Positions 18,325-27,456 of a stretch of DNA of 64,000 bases are shown one piece after another. The DNA is from Roseovarius albus. GTDB taxonomy: Bacteria; Pseudomonadota; Alphaproteobacteria; Rhodobacterales; Rhodobacteraceae. Position numbers and translations under genes: made by a program. The stretch's first letter is position 1, and each line of letters begins with the position of its first letter. Under the pieces are notes generated by a model. That model saw nothing but the letters and a program-made list of their open reading frames with translations, was not told the DNA's origin and searched no databases. The DNA is taken from contig NZ_FWFX01000007.1 of the NCBI RefSeq assembly GCF_900172335.1, positions 1 to 64,000 of the forward strand, written 5' to 3'.

Positions 18325-19331
18325 CAGCCGCCGGTGTGGCTCATGTGGCGGGTCATTTTGCCAGCCACATCCTGACGTGAATAATCGAAATCATGTCCCT
18401 TGGGTTTGCGGGCAATAGCGGCGCGTATGGTATCCTCCAAGGGCTGCATGTCATCAGGGCTTTTGCGCAAAGGCTCGCGCAGGTCGGCCATGTCTTCTTG
18501 ACCCAGGCACATGTAAAGTTCCCCGGTGCAGGTCAGGCGCACACGGTTGCAGCTTTCGCAGAAATTATGAGTGAGCGGCGTGATGAAACCGATCTTCTGC
18601 CCGGTCTCGGCCAGTTGCACATAACGCGCAGGGCCGCCGGTACGTTCAGTCAAATCGATTAGAGTGTATTCTTCACCCAAACGGGCGCGCAAGTCTTTCA
18701 AAGGCCAGTATTGATCAAGTCGATCTTCGTTGCCGATGTCGCCCATGGGCATAACCTCGATGAATGTCAGGTCGATGTCACGAGCGTGGCACCATTCCAC
18801 GAGGGTAAATAGCTCATCCTCGTTGAAGCCCTTTAACGCCACGACATTCAGCTTGACGCGCAGGCCAGCCGCTTGCGCGGCGTCAATGCCTTTAAGCACC
18901 TGCGGTAAACGCCCCCATCGGGTGATGTCCGCGAATTTTTGTTCGTCCAGCGTGTCGAGCGAAACATTCACCCGACGCACGCCTGCAGAATGTAGATCAC
19001 CGGCAAAACGGGCGAGTTGCGAGCCGTTGGTGGTGAGTGTCAATTCTTTCAGCGCGCCGCTGTCCAAGTGGCGTGTCATGTTATCGAAGAACGTCATGAT
19101 CCCACGTCGTACCAGGGGTTCGCCGCCGGTTATGCGGAGTTTTTCAACACCTAACCCAATGAAAGTGCTGCACATTTGGTCTAGCTCTTCCAGAGTCAGA
19201 AGCTCTTTCTTGGGCAGAAAGGTCATGTTCTCCGACATGCAATAGACGCAGCGAAAATCGCAGCGGTCTGTCACTGAAACGCGCAAGTAAGAAATCGGGC
19301 GCTGAAAGGGGTCGATCAAGGGCACAGTCAT
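18324..19331 (-). CDS. moaA: GTP 3',8-cyclase MoaA (molybdopterin biosynthesis)
   Basis: The start is best set at the ATG at 19331 ([12 protein letters not shown]), giving 335 residues. The radical-SAM cluster motif is CDFRCVYC. The second, substrate-binding cluster is in [19 protein letters not shown]. The chain ends in the conserved Gly-Gly dipeptide (SHTGG) needed for activity. It makes 3',8-cyclo-GTP, the first step of molybdenum cofactor synthesis. No other moa gene is in the window. Confidence 0.96.
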   Translation of the reverse strand: MTVPLIDPFQRPISYLRVSVTDRCDFRCVYCMSENMTFLPKKELLTLEELDQMCSTFIGLGVEKLRITGGEPLVRRGIMTFFDNMTRHLDSGALKELTLTTNGSQLARFAGDLHSAGVRRVNVSLDTLDEQKFADITRWGRLPQVLKGIDAAQAAGLRVKLNVVALKGFNEDELFTLVEWCHARDIDLTFIEVMPMGDIGNEDRLDQYWPLKDLRARLGEEYTLIDLTERTGGPARYVQLAETGQKIGFITPLTHNFCESCNRVRLTCTGELYMCLGQEDMADLREPLRKSPDDMQPLEDTIRAAIARKPKGHDFDYSRQDVAGKMTRHMSHTGG

Positions 19332-19418
19332 GCGCCAGAACCTAAGTCGCGCAGGGTCTGGGGGCAAGGCCGTTCTTACCGGATTGAAACCATCGAATAG
19401 TAAGAATATGGTGAGAAT

Positions 19419-19934
19419 ATGAGGATGTTTAAGTGTTTTATCGTATCAATGGTTGTGCTCGTCGGTTGCGCGGATGGGCAAGGCGTGTTCCAGAAGTGGC
19501 GAGATAAAAACACGCAAGAACTTGATACTAAAACTGAAAATGGATTAGAAGCAGAACCCGCCGTGCTGACCGATGCGCCGCCTCCACCCAAGGATGCCAG
19601 CAGTGTCGAGGAGTTCGATACAACCACAGCGACCGCTCGGGCAGAAGCCGTGAAAGAAGCGGAAACGTCAAATGGCGCAAAATTCTTGGGAAATACAATC
19701 GCTTCTCTCGGGGCTCCGACTGAACCGGGGATCTGGATGAAGACTTCGCTGGTGAAATCGCAAGTCAAGGGCCGGGTGGATTATCCGGCGAAGGGGACTT
19801 CGGTGGTGGTGGAACTGGTGCCGCTGGAGGCCAGCAAAGGTGCAGGCAGCCAGATATCACTGGCTGCGATGCGATTGATCGAGGCGGATTTGACTGGGCT
19901 GCCGGAGGTAAAAGTGTATCAGTTGCCGGAGTGA
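19419..19934 (+). CDS. Conserved roseobacter lipoprotein
   Basis: The 171-residue product has a short signal and lipobox (VVLVGC then ADGQG). A Pro/Ala-rich linker ([20 protein letters not shown]) leads to a C-terminal domain with [20 protein letters not shown] and [20 protein letters not shown]. Similar Rhodobacteraceae proteins are sometimes mis-named galactarate dehydratase; the sequence gives no support for an enzyme. It is probably membrane-anchored in the periplasm. ATG codons at 19419 and 19425 are both possible. Confidence 0.8.
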   Translation: MRMFKCFIVSMVVLVGCADGQGVFQKWRDKNTQELDTKTENGLEAEPAVLTDAPPPPKDASSVEEFDTTTATARAEAVKEAETSNGAKFLGNTIASLGAPTEPGIWMKTSLVKSQVKGRVDYPAKGTSVVVELVPLEASKGAGSQISLAAMRLIEADLTGLPEVKVYQLPE

Positions 19935-19949
19935 TTTGAGCACGAAGTT

Positions 19950-19990
19950 TTGTACAACTTGTACAAGTTGTACGTGGGTTTTGTACAAAA
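19950..19990. promoter_or_regulatory. Cluster of four TTGTAC boxes with a 22-bp perfect palindrome
   Basis: Boxes start at 19950, 19959, 19968 and 19981; three read TTGTACAA. Bases 19952-19973 form a perfect palindrome (half-site GTACAACTTGT), and 19979-19990 is a second one (TTTTGTACAAAA). The cluster begins 15 bp after the lipoprotein stop and ends about 60 bp before the small membrane ORF. It lacks a clean T-tract, so an operator for a dimeric regulator fits better than a terminator. Confidence 0.5.
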
Positions 19991-20051
19991 AACGCTGCAA
20001 GGGGTGGACCCTGCCAATACTTGATTGAGAGTGAAAAGGAAATTCGGTGCG

Positions 20052-20291
20052 ATGAGCTTGATTGTACTGTTAACTCAATTGGCGGCGATCTTTATGACTG
20101 GTCTGATTTGGTGCTTCCGAAAGACGTCATATTGGTATGTGGAGATACCTGTTCTACTTTCAAATTCCTCTCTGCTCGGCTTCTTATTTATCGATGTCGT
20201 TCCAGATGTTGAATATTTCATCTTCTTTTCGTCTTTGATTGGCGTTCTATGTTCGGCAGCGGTCTTCGTCAATCGGCGCTCGCTGAGTTGA
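20052..20291 (+). CDS. Small hydrophobic membrane protein, unknown
   Basis: The ATG at 20052 has AAGGA eleven bases upstream; TTG/GTG codons at 20025 and 20031 would lengthen it. The 79-residue product has three hydrophobic stretches, roughly residues 3-21, 30-50 and 58-73 (IFFSSLIGVLCSAAVFV), and a basic end (NRRSLS). I recognise no family. It stands alone between the TTGTAC box cluster and an AT-rich gap, so it is either an orphan small membrane protein or a chance ORF. Confidence 0.42.
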   Translation: MSLIVLLTQLAAIFMTGLIWCFRKTSYWYVEIPVLLSNSSLLGFLFIDVVPDVEYFIFFSSLIGVLCSAAVFVNRRSLS

Positions 20292-20616
20292 GAAAACAGA
20301 AGTCGATTGATTGCCTGCTACCCTAGAAACGCGCCTGCGGTTATGTCCGGACCTGAGAAGCTGTTTCGAGAAATACGCTCTTGACGCGATTTTACAGAAC
20401 TCTGAGATGGAATTTAATTATTCAAAAACAATGCGATGTATTATATATTTTAGGAATATTAGATAATCGATATTATTTCCTCAATTTGAAAGTAAATGCA
20501 TTTCGCGCGCTTGTTTCAGCGTCAAACGCCCTCCTAGACAAGATCGCACTTTAACACATCTGGCCGGTTGTTTCTGTTGGAACGCTGGTCGGACACGTCT
20601 AACAGAGGGATAGACA
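20292..20616. other. AT-rich leader before the Tsx-like gene
   Basis: No ORF is supported. Bases about 20410-20495 are strongly AT-rich and contain several TATAAT-like hexamers, so this probably holds the promoter of the porin gene. A good ribosome site, AGAGGG, lies just before 20617. Confidence 0.5.
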
Positions 20617-21414
20617 ATGAAACGACTTCTCGGCAATTTTTGCGCAGGGGCTGTGGTGATCGCGGGCCTTGCAAGCGCGACACCGGTTCAGGCCAATTTT
20701 TCGGAAACGGAAATCCAACTGCACTATGGTGAGGATTACAAGCTTGGGCGCAATGCCAACTTTCCGGATTTTGACAACACCACGTCACGGCAGACAATCA
20801 CGCTGGAGCATTTTTCGACCAATGACATTGGCGATTTGTTCTTCTTTGTCGATTTCTTTCAAGACAACGATAAGCTGGAAGATGATTCCGGAACCGAAAG
20901 CGACCAATACGGTGAGATTTATTATCACCTGCACGGCAGTCAATTTGGCTTGAACTTTGGCGATTCAAGTCCGGTAAGCGGGTTGGACCTTGGGGTGGGC
21001 TTAAACCAGGGGACAGATTTTTCCGTGGCCTTGGCTGGGCCAAGACTGAATTTTGGCATTGAAGGATTTCGGGTTCTGAGCCTTGGCGTCTATGCCTACA
21101 ACAATTTTGTTGATCCGTTCAGCCGCAACTTGGATACAACTTATCAGGCGACGCTGGTCTGGGATTACCCCTTTGCGATGGGAAAGCAAAAGTTTCTGAT
21201 GCGTGGCTTTGTCGATTTCATTGGGGACCAGGGATCGGGCGTGGAAGAGCAGATCGTGTTTTCCCCGCAATTTCGCTGGGATCTGGGCAATGCGATCAAG
21301 CTGAATGAAGACAAGCTTTACCTTGGTGTTGAATACACGCATTTCAACAACAAATTTGGTGTCGAAGGGGTGGACGAGAACTCGTACAGCCTGTTTGTGA
21401 GTTTCAAGTTCTGA
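20617..21414 (+). CDS. Tsx-like outer-membrane channel (nucleoside-specific porin family)
   Basis: The 265-residue protein has a signal peptide ending VQA before NFSETEIQLHYGEDY. Its pattern is Channel_Tsx: TTSRQTITLEHFSTNDIGDL, FFFVDFFQDND, GVGLNQG, and a terminal beta strand SYSLFVSFKF with the C-terminal Phe used by the BAM complex. Alternating hydrophobic strands fit a 12-strand barrel. Tsx proteins import nucleosides. The gene is monocistronic, with a hairpin just downstream. Confidence 0.85.
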   Translation: MKRLLGNFCAGAVVIAGLASATPVQANFSETEIQLHYGEDYKLGRNANFPDFDNTTSRQTITLEHFSTNDIGDLFFFVDFFQDNDKLEDDSGTESDQYGEIYYHLHGSQFGLNFGDSSPVSGLDLGVGLNQGTDFSVALAGPRLNFGIEGFRVLSLGVYAYNNFVDPFSRNLDTTYQATLVWDYPFAMGKQKFLMRGFVDFIGDQGSGVEEQIVFSPQFRWDLGNAIKLNEDKLYLGVEYTHFNNKFGVEGVDENSYSLFVSFKF

Positions 21415-21440
21415 TGCAGTTTGGCTGATTGACGATCTGG

Positions 21441-21460
21441 GAGGCGGGCGGGTCCGCCTC
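21441..21460 (+). terminator. Intrinsic terminator of the Tsx-like gene
   Basis: GAGGCGG and CCGCCTC form a perfect 7-bp GC stem around a six-base loop, 26 bp after the stop codon, followed by TCTTT. Confidence 0.65.
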
Positions 21461-21632
21461 TCTTTGCATTGTTCTGCGTAAGGCGCTGTTGTTTTAATGA
21501 GCGCCTGCGGCGCGCAGGATGTCTCGTTGTCGGCCTTTGGCCTCCGCCTCGGGATTTGCTTCCGGTGGGGATATTTATGGTCAGATGAAACAGGCGGACC
21601 GGCGGGCGAACAGGGTCAAACTTCGCTCAGCT

Positions 21633-22117
21633 TCACCTCAGTTTCACACCTTCTTTTTGTCCATGACGCGTTTCCAAGTCATATCGTTTACTTCGTCGCA
21701 CCCAGTAATCGATGATCTCTTGAGCGTTTTCACAGTTGTATCGTTTCACTTCTTCTGCAGCAGATATCCCGTGGTCTACATGGCGTTCTTCATGCATCCA
21801 CAAGGCCGTCAGCATCTTTTCTACCTTGATCCGATCATGCACCGGCAACTGCGAAGTGCGCAGCATTCTAGGTAGCGTTAATCGAATCTTGATCCACACG
21901 TCACAATCGTCATCGTAGTTTACGCGCCAGTCAGTGAGCCCCCAAATTCCATCGGGTCCCTTGTTGTTCAGGTCCTCTTTAACTTCCTGAAGGGTTTTCC
22001 GAAAACGAGGAAGGTCTCGCGTTTGTAGTCAATATTGATGTCGTCTTGCGCCACTGCAGCATTGCTTACAGTGAGCATGAATGCTGCTAGCAGGGCACGC
22101 GATTTGTAGCGCGGCAC
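21633..22117 (-). pseudogene. Secreted DUF922-type putative zinc protease, frameshifted
   Basis: A GTG at 22117 opens a signal peptide (LLAAFMLTVSNAAVAQDD) and continues to about residue 40 (FLVFGK). The frame then breaks at an A4 run (T4 at 21995-21998 on the plus strand). One added base there restores a single 161-residue ORF: TLQEVKEDLNNKGPDGIWGL, then DWRVNYDDDC, then an HExxH site (MHEERHVDHG). The order matches DUF922 proteins, predicted secreted Zn-dependent proteases. It starts 9 bp after the AlkD stop, as the last gene of the glmU operon. It is either a recent pseudogene or a sequencing error. Confidence 0.8.
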
Positions 22118-22126
22118 TGTCGAAAC

Positions 22127-22807
22127 TCAATCAGCCAAATACTTCTCAGCCTCTTTCCGCGCAAAGCGTTTCATGTGTTTGCCGTTCTCGGCCATGAAGG
22201 CGCGGGTGCGGTCGGGGGCGTGTTTGGAAAGATCGCGCAGCCACCAGGCGACGGATTTCTGAATGAACCACTCGGGGTCCTGCACATAGCCAGCGGCCCA
22301 GCCTAGGACGCGCTCACGGATTTCCAGCTCAACCGGTTTGGGATTGTTGGATTTGGTAAATGGCAGGGTCACGACCATGGCGGCGCGGCGGATCCAGTGG
22401 CTGTCGGATTTGGTCCATACCTCAACCTGATCGATCCGGCTGGGATCAGCCACCAGGCGTTTTTGCCCGGCCATCATGGCGTGATCGGCAATGGCCCAGC
22501 TGTCGAGATCGGGCAGCCAGGAAGTGATCAGGTCCCAGGCCGCCTGATCGGGATTGATCCGGGCCTGTGTCAGCAGTTTGGCAGCGGCGACGCGGCCTTC
22601 GAACACATCTGATTGCCAGAGACCATCGGCCAGGGTGATGCGCTCCGCGAGGCTGAGGCTTTGGCGCCATTCTTTGGTTAGGTCATTCAGCACCGGGTTG
22701 GTCACGCCCAGATATTTGCGTGGAACCTTGTGATAGTCGGCCATGCCTTCGGCCCGGCCGGGTTCGGCACGGGAAGCGAGGGTTTCGAGGGCAATTTCTG
22801 GAGTCAT
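22127..22807 (-). CDS. DNA alkylation repair protein (AlkD-like HEAT-repeat fold)
   Basis: The 226-residue all-helical protein fits the AlkC/AlkD DNA alkylation repair family: KVPRKYLGVTNPVLNDLTKE, a central SWLPDLDSWAIADHAMMAG, then WIRRAAMVVTLPFTK, and EWFIQKSVAWWLRDLSKHAP. AlkD excises positively charged N3/N7-alkylpurines using aromatic and acidic residues rather than base flipping. Its ATG overlaps the PNPOx-family stop (ATGA). The C-terminal end is strongly basic. Confidence 0.87.
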   Translation of the reverse strand: MTPEIALETLASRAEPGRAEGMADYHKVPRKYLGVTNPVLNDLTKEWRQSLSLAERITLADGLWQSDVFEGRVAAAKLLTQARINPDQAAWDLITSWLPDLDSWAIADHAMMAGQKRLVADPSRIDQVEVWTKSDSHWIRRAAMVVTLPFTKSNNPKPVELEIRERVLGWAAGYVQDPEWFIQKSVAWWLRDLSKHAPDRTRAFMAENGKHMKRFARKEAEKYLAD

Positions 22808-23349
22808 TTGTTTTCAAATCCTGTGGGGAAGCCGTCGAGCGTTTGGGCGTTGCGTTCGGACCAGTAGGTGCGAAAGTCGTCTTCGCCCTTGTCCTCGGCC
22901 CAGTGCTTGAGGGTGTCGCGGTCGCCTGCGTGGTCAAAGAAGGGCACGGCATAACCGCAGGAGGTTTGCACCATATCGATGTGCAGATCGTAGATCTGGC
23001 GCATGCCCAGTTGCGGTGGAAAATGAGTGGCGAGTTCTGCCCATTCAGCGTCTTCGGGCCGGATCATGCGGGCGGTGCCATAGGTGCGCAGGATCATCGG
23101 TTGTTTGGTGAAGGAGCACCACATCAGCGTCATGCGGTTGTTGAGCGCAAGATGCCCGGCAGTTTCATTGCCGCTGCCGGTGAAATTGCGCCAGATGATC
23201 CGGTTGGGGCCGAGCACTCGCAGGCTGTCCATGCCTTTGGGTGAGACGTTGACCTTGCCCGTGGGGGCGGCGGTGCCGGAGAAAAACATGTGCTGTTTTT
23301 CGATGAATTTGATCAGGCGCTCGTCCAGCGCGTCAAACTGTTTGCCCAT
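22804..23349 (-). CDS. Pyridoxamine 5'-phosphate oxidase family flavoprotein
   Basis: The 181-residue split-barrel protein opens with FIEKQHMFFSGTAAPTGKVN and continues with SPKGMDSLRVL, a TGSGNETAGHL turn and FTKQPMILRTYGTA. The family binds FMN or F420 and reduces varied small molecules. It lacks the C-terminal signature of true PdxH, so vitamin B6 synthesis is unlikely. It sits 3 bp after glmS. Confidence 0.85.
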   Translation of the reverse strand: MGKQFDALDERLIKFIEKQHMFFSGTAAPTGKVNVSPKGMDSLRVLGPNRIIWRNFTGSGNETAGHLALNNRMTLMWCSFTKQPMILRTYGTARMIRPEDAEWAELATHFPPQLGMRQIYDLHIDMVQTSCGYAVPFFDHAGDRDTLKHWAEDKGEDDFRTYWSERNAQTLDGFPTGFENK

Positions 23350-23352
23350 GCG

Positions 23353-25176
23353 CTATTCTACCGTCACCGATTTGGCGAGGTTGCGCGGCTGATCAACATC
23401 GGTGCCCTTGGCGACGGCGGTGTGATAGGCCAGCAATTGCGCTGGCAGGGCATAGAGGATCGGGGTTAGGATCGGGTCGATTTCAGGCATGATCAGCGAT
23501 TGGCAGACGCCATCGCCGGCCTCGGCGGCGCCTTCGCGATCCGTGATCAGGAGGACCTTGCCACCGCGTGCCATGACCTCTTGCATGTTCGAGACGGTTT
23601 TGTCGAAAAGTTGATCCTTGGGGGCCATGACCACGACTGGCATCTTTTTGTCGATGAGGGCGATGGGGCCGTGTTTGAGTTCACCTGAGGCGTAAGCTTC
23701 GGCGTGTATATAGCTGATTTCCTTTAGTTTCAGCGCGCCTTCGTAGGCCAACGGGAACATCAACCCGCGCCCCAAAAAGAGCGCGTTATCAGATTCGGCC
23801 AGCAGGCGGGTGGCGGCGCGGAAGGTCTGATCTGCCTCGAGCACCTGATTGATGGCACCGGGCACGCCGCGCAGGAGCGAGAGCTTGTCGGTCAGCTCCT
23901 CTGCGCTGAGCCGGCCTTTGGTTTCAGCGGCTTTCAGCGCGAGCAACAACAATACGGTGAGTTGGCAGGTAAAAGCCTTGGTCGAGGCGACGCCAATTTC
24001 GGCCCCGGCATAGATCGGAAGGGCGAGGTCGCTTTCGCGGGCAATGGAGCTTTCGGGGACGTTGACGACCGACAGGATGCTGTCGGCGCGGCCTTCGCAA
24101 TAGCGCAGGGCGGCCAGTGTGTCTGCAGTTTCACCCGACTGACTGACAAAAACGGCTGTAGTGCGGCCGGCGACTGGCGGTTCGCGATAGCGGAATTCAG
24201 AGGCGATATCGACCTCGACGGGGATGCCGGCGAGTTGTTCGAACCAGTATTTGGCAGTCAAGCAAGCGTAGAATGCGGTGCCGCAGGCGACCATCGTCAG
24301 ACGATCAATCTTGTTGAAGTCGATGCCTCCCTCGGGCAGATCTATGCTATGACCGTCCTCGCTGAGATAGGCCTGAAGCAGGTCACTGATGACCATAGGT
24401 TGCTCAGCAATTTCTTTGGCCATAAAATGCTTGTGGCCACCCTTGTCAACGCGGGTGTCGCCAACTTGAACTGTCTTGATTTCACGATTGGCAAGCTCGC
24501 CGTTGATGTCGGTGATCTTGAGGCTGGTGCGGGTGATGACAGCGCAGTCGCCCTCTTCAAGATAGGTGATGCGGTTGGTGACAGGTGACAGGGCGATGGC
24601 ATCGGAGCCGACGAACATTTCCCCGTCGCCATGCCCCACGGCCAAGGGGCTGCCTTTGCGGGCGGCGATCAGCAGATCTTCTTCGCCGTCAAACAAGAAA
24701 CACAGGGCATAGGCCCCATCGAGCCGGGAAAGTGTTTCTTTGACCGCGTCTTCGGCTGACGCACCATTATCCATGAAGTGTTTAGTCAGCAGTGCGACGG
24801 TTTCGGTATCTGTATCAGTCTCATGACCGATGCCGTTGCTTGCCAGTTCGGCCCGCAAATCACGGTAGTTTTCGATGATGCCGTTGTGCACGACTGCGAC
24901 CGAGCCCGCCCGATGGGGGTGCGTGTTCGAGAGATTCGCCGCGCCGTGTGTAGCCCAGCGGGTGTGACCGATACCGGCCTTGCCGGCGAGAGGCTCATGT
25001 ACGAGAAGATCACTGAGATTGACCAACTTGCCAACAGCGCGGCGACGGTTCAATTGACCCTTGTTCACCGTTGCTATGCCGGCGCTGTCATAGCCGCGAT
25101 ATTCAAGCAATTTCAGGGCTTCGACCAGTATGGGGGCCGCTTCGTGATTTCCTAGTACTCCAACAATTCCGCACAT
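23353..25176 (-). CDS. glmS: Glutamine-fructose-6-phosphate aminotransferase GlmS
   Basis: The 607-residue enzyme has the N-terminal Ntn glutaminase domain with catalytic Cys at position 2 (MCGIVGVLGNHEA), HTRWATHGAA and two SIS sugar-isomerase domains (VSQSGETADTLAAL; GRGLMFPLAYEGALKLKEIS). It ends with the conserved PRNLAKSVTVE tail. It makes glucosamine-6-phosphate for peptidoglycan and LPS. It abuts glmU with no gap, so UDP-GlcNAc synthesis is one operon. No glmS ribozyme is expected or seen. Confidence 0.97.
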   Translation of the reverse strand: MCGIVGVLGNHEAAPILVEALKLLEYRGYDSAGIATVNKGQLNRRRAVGKLVNLSDLLVHEPLAGKAGIGHTRWATHGAANLSNTHPHRAGSVAVVHNGIIENYRDLRAELASNGIGHETDTDTETVALLTKHFMDNGASAEDAVKETLSRLDGAYALCFLFDGEEDLLIAARKGSPLAVGHGDGEMFVGSDAIALSPVTNRITYLEEGDCAVITRTSLKITDINGELANREIKTVQVGDTRVDKGGHKHFMAKEIAEQPMVISDLLQAYLSEDGHSIDLPEGGIDFNKIDRLTMVACGTAFYACLTAKYWFEQLAGIPVEVDIASEFRYREPPVAGRTTAVFVSQSGETADTLAALRYCEGRADSILSVVNVPESSIARESDLALPIYAGAEIGVASTKAFTCQLTVLLLLALKAAETKGRLSAEELTDKLSLLRGVPGAINQVLEADQTFRAATRLLAESDNALFLGRGLMFPLAYEGALKLKEISYIHAEAYASGELKHGPIALIDKKMPVVVMAPKDQLFDKTVSNMQEVMARGGKVLLITDREGAAEAGDGVCQSLIMPEIDPILTPILYALPAQLLAYHTAVAKGTDVDQPRNLAKSVTVE

Positions 25177-26526
25177 TTACTTGGCCTCTTTTCTCTTTTT
25201 TTTGGCTTTCAGCAATTCAACCATTTTGCGTGCCATGCCGGGTTTGGTTTCTTGCCGGGCGCGGGCCAAAGCCAGCGCACCGTCTGGCACGTCATTGGTA
25301 ACAACAGAGCCGGAGCCAGTCATGGCATCATCGCCCAGAGAGACCGGGGCGACAAGCATGGTGTTCGAGCCGACAAAGACGCGGTCGCCAATCGTTGTCT
25401 GATGTTTCATCACCCCATCATAGTTGCAGGTGATGGTGCCTGCGCCAATATTTGTGCCGTCGCCAATGGTTGCGTCGCCGATGTAGGTAAGGTGATTGGC
25501 TTTGCTACCTTCACCTATGGTGGCGTTCTTGACCTCGACAAAGTTGCCGATGTGGGTGTCTTCGGCCAGTTCCGCGCCGGGGCGCAGTCGGGCGTAGGGA
25601 CCAACGATGGCACCGCGTGAGACATGGGCGCCCTCAAGATGGCTGAAGGCGCGCAGGCGGGCACCGGATTCGACGGTGACGCCGGGGCCGAAGATGACAT
25701 TGGGTTCGATGATCGTGTCTCTGCCGACGTGAGTGTCATGGGCGAAGTGCACGGTTTCGGGCGCGTGCATGGTGATGCCGTTATCGAGCGCCTCAGCGCG
25801 GGCGGTGGCTTGAAAGGCTGCTTCAGCTTGCGCGAGTTCCGCGCGGGAGTTGACGCCCATGGTCTCGGATTCGTCACAGGCGACAGCCGTGGCCGAAAGG
25901 CCCTTGGCGCGGGCGATGCCGATAATGTCTGTGAGGTAATATTCGCCGGCAGCGTTTTCGTTTTTGACCTCTGCAATCAGGTCAAACAACAGCTTGGCCG
26001 GGGCGGCGATGACACCGCTGTTGCAGAAGGTGATGGCGCGTTCTTCATCCGAGGCGTCTTTGAATTCGACGATGCGTTCCAGCGTGTCGCCCTGCATGAC
26101 AAGACGGCCATAGCGACCGGGATCTTGCGCCTCGAACCCCAATACAACAACATCATGCTCTGCGCGGGCCGCCGCCATTTTCTCAAGCGTTTCCGGGCGA
26201 ATGAACGGCGTATCGCCGTAAAGGACAATCGCGTCGCCCTCGAACCCTTCAAGCTGCGGGCCAGCTTGGGCGACGGCATGAGCAGTGCCAAGTTGTTCGT
26301 TCTGGTTGGCAATAAGCGCAGATTCATCCCACTCGAGCGCGGCTGCTTGTACAAGCTCGGCCCCATGGCCTGCGACCACAACGATTTTTTCGGGTTCCAG
26401 AACCTGCCCGGCCTTCATCGCGTGAACCAGCATTGGGGCGTGGGCGATTTGATGCAGCACTTTGGGCAGGTCGGATTTCATGCGGGTGCCTTGACCTGCT
26501 GCCAGAATGATTAGTGCTGTACTCAT
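25177..26526 (-). CDS. glmU: Bifunctional N-acetylglucosamine-1-P uridyltransferase / acetyltransferase GlmU
   Basis: The 449-residue enzyme starts with the nucleotidyltransferase motif LAAGQGTRMKSDLPKVLH and VLYGDTPFI. From about residue 250 it turns into a left-handed beta helix of hexapeptide repeats (THVGRDTIIEPNVIFGPGV; GAGTITCNYDG). It acetylates GlcN-1-P and couples it to UTP. It ends in a Lys/Glu-rich tail (LKAKKKRKEAK). It is first in the glmU-glmS operon, divergent from the HAD phosphatase gene. Confidence 0.96.
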   Translation of the reverse strand: MSTALIILAAGQGTRMKSDLPKVLHQIAHAPMLVHAMKAGQVLEPEKIVVVAGHGAELVQAAALEWDESALIANQNEQLGTAHAVAQAGPQLEGFEGDAIVLYGDTPFIRPETLEKMAAARAEHDVVVLGFEAQDPGRYGRLVMQGDTLERIVEFKDASDEERAITFCNSGVIAAPAKLLFDLIAEVKNENAAGEYYLTDIIGIARAKGLSATAVACDESETMGVNSRAELAQAEAAFQATARAEALDNGITMHAPETVHFAHDTHVGRDTIIEPNVIFGPGVTVESGARLRAFSHLEGAHVSRGAIVGPYARLRPGAELAEDTHIGNFVEVKNATIGEGSKANHLTYIGDATIGDGTNIGAGTITCNYDGVMKHQTTIGDRVFVGSNTMLVAPVSLGDDAMTGSGSVVTNDVPDGALALARARQETKPGMARKMVELLKAKKKRKEAK

Positions 26527-26676
26527 GCGAATTCTCTTTGTGTTTTCGATCTGCCCGTTTTATCCGGTTACAGAGGCGGCGCAAGTCGATGAGCGATCAA
26601 AGTTGATTGCGACATGTGACAATATCCCGATTGGGATGCGCGGAATTTCGCCCGAATGCAGGAAGGCAAGAGCAGG

Positions 26677-27342
26677 ATGCGAACGGTAGTCTTTGATCTG
26701 GATGGGACTTTGGCGGATACGAGCGGTGATCTGATCGCGGCGGCCAATGCCTGTTTTCGCGCGATGGGGGTTGGCGACCAGTTAGATGCAAGTCAGGACG
26801 CGGCGACCGCGTTGCGCGGTGGCCGGGCGATGTTGACGCTGGGCCTGAGCCGTTTGGGTCGGGGCGATGATGTTGAAGAGATAGATCGCCAATACCCTTT
26901 GCTACTTGAGCATTACGCACAGGCGATTGATCATCACACGGTGTTTTACCCCGGCGCGATTGATGCGGTCAAAGCCTTGCGGACCAACGGGTACAAGGTG
27001 GCGGTATGCACCAATAAACCAGAGCATCTGGCACGGATGCTCTTGGAAAACCTCGAGGTGCATGATCATTTTGATGCGTTGATTGGGGCAGACACCTTGC
27101 CTGCGCGTAAACCCGACCCCGGGCCTTATTATGCTGCCGTGGAACGTTCGGGTGGGGATGTGACAAAAAGCGTGATGATTGGCGACACCCAAACTGATCA
27201 TGATACAGCCCGGGCGGCTGGAGTTGCCTCGGTTCTGGTGACATTCGGTCCGGGGGCTTTTGATGTGTCATCATTGGAGCCCGATGCATTGTTGTCGCAT
27301 TTTGACGACCTGCACGGCGTTGTTGTCGAACTGATTGGCTAA
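26677..27342 (+). CDS. gph: HAD-IA hydrolase, phosphoglycolate phosphatase-like
   Basis: The ATG at 26677 has GGAAGG ten bases upstream and gives the HAD signature at the very start, VVFDLDGTLADTSGDL; an in-frame ATG seven codons earlier is less likely. Motif II (VCTNKP), motif III Lys (ARKPDPGPY) and motif IV (GDTQTDHDTARAAG) are intact in 221 residues. Gph removes 2-phosphoglycolate formed by DNA-end repair or oxygenation. The gene is divergent from glmU. Substrate assignment is by family resemblance. Confidence 0.86.
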   Translation: MRTVVFDLDGTLADTSGDLIAAANACFRAMGVGDQLDASQDAATALRGGRAMLTLGLSRLGRGDDVEEIDRQYPLLLEHYAQAIDHHTVFYPGAIDAVKALRTNGYKVAVCTNKPEHLARMLLENLEVHDHFDALIGADTLPARKPDPGPYYAAVERSGGDVTKSVMIGDTQTDHDTARAAGVASVLVTFGPGAFDVSSLEPDALLSHFDDLHGVVVELIG

Positions 27343-27456
27343 ATTATCAGCATAAGTTTTGACATTGCTGCAGCATGCTTTCGGAAAGGCTGAAAACCGG
27401 TGAAATTTAGCCGGGTGGCATTGACGATAGCGGGTAGCATTGTCACAACACGCGGT

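Noticed and set aside
21497..21715. Short plus-strand frames after the Tsx-like gene
   Set aside because: No ribosome site and no protein character; they overlap the DUF922 gene on the other strand.
26343..26356. GCTTGTACAAGC palindrome resembling the TTGTAC boxes
   Set aside because: It is a single copy inside the glmU coding region and fits the codons; probably coincidental.
27400..27456. GTG start adding 19 residues to the DegT aminotransferase
   Set aside because: A ribosome-like site exists, but the added residues do not resemble family N-termini; the ATG at 27457 was preferred.
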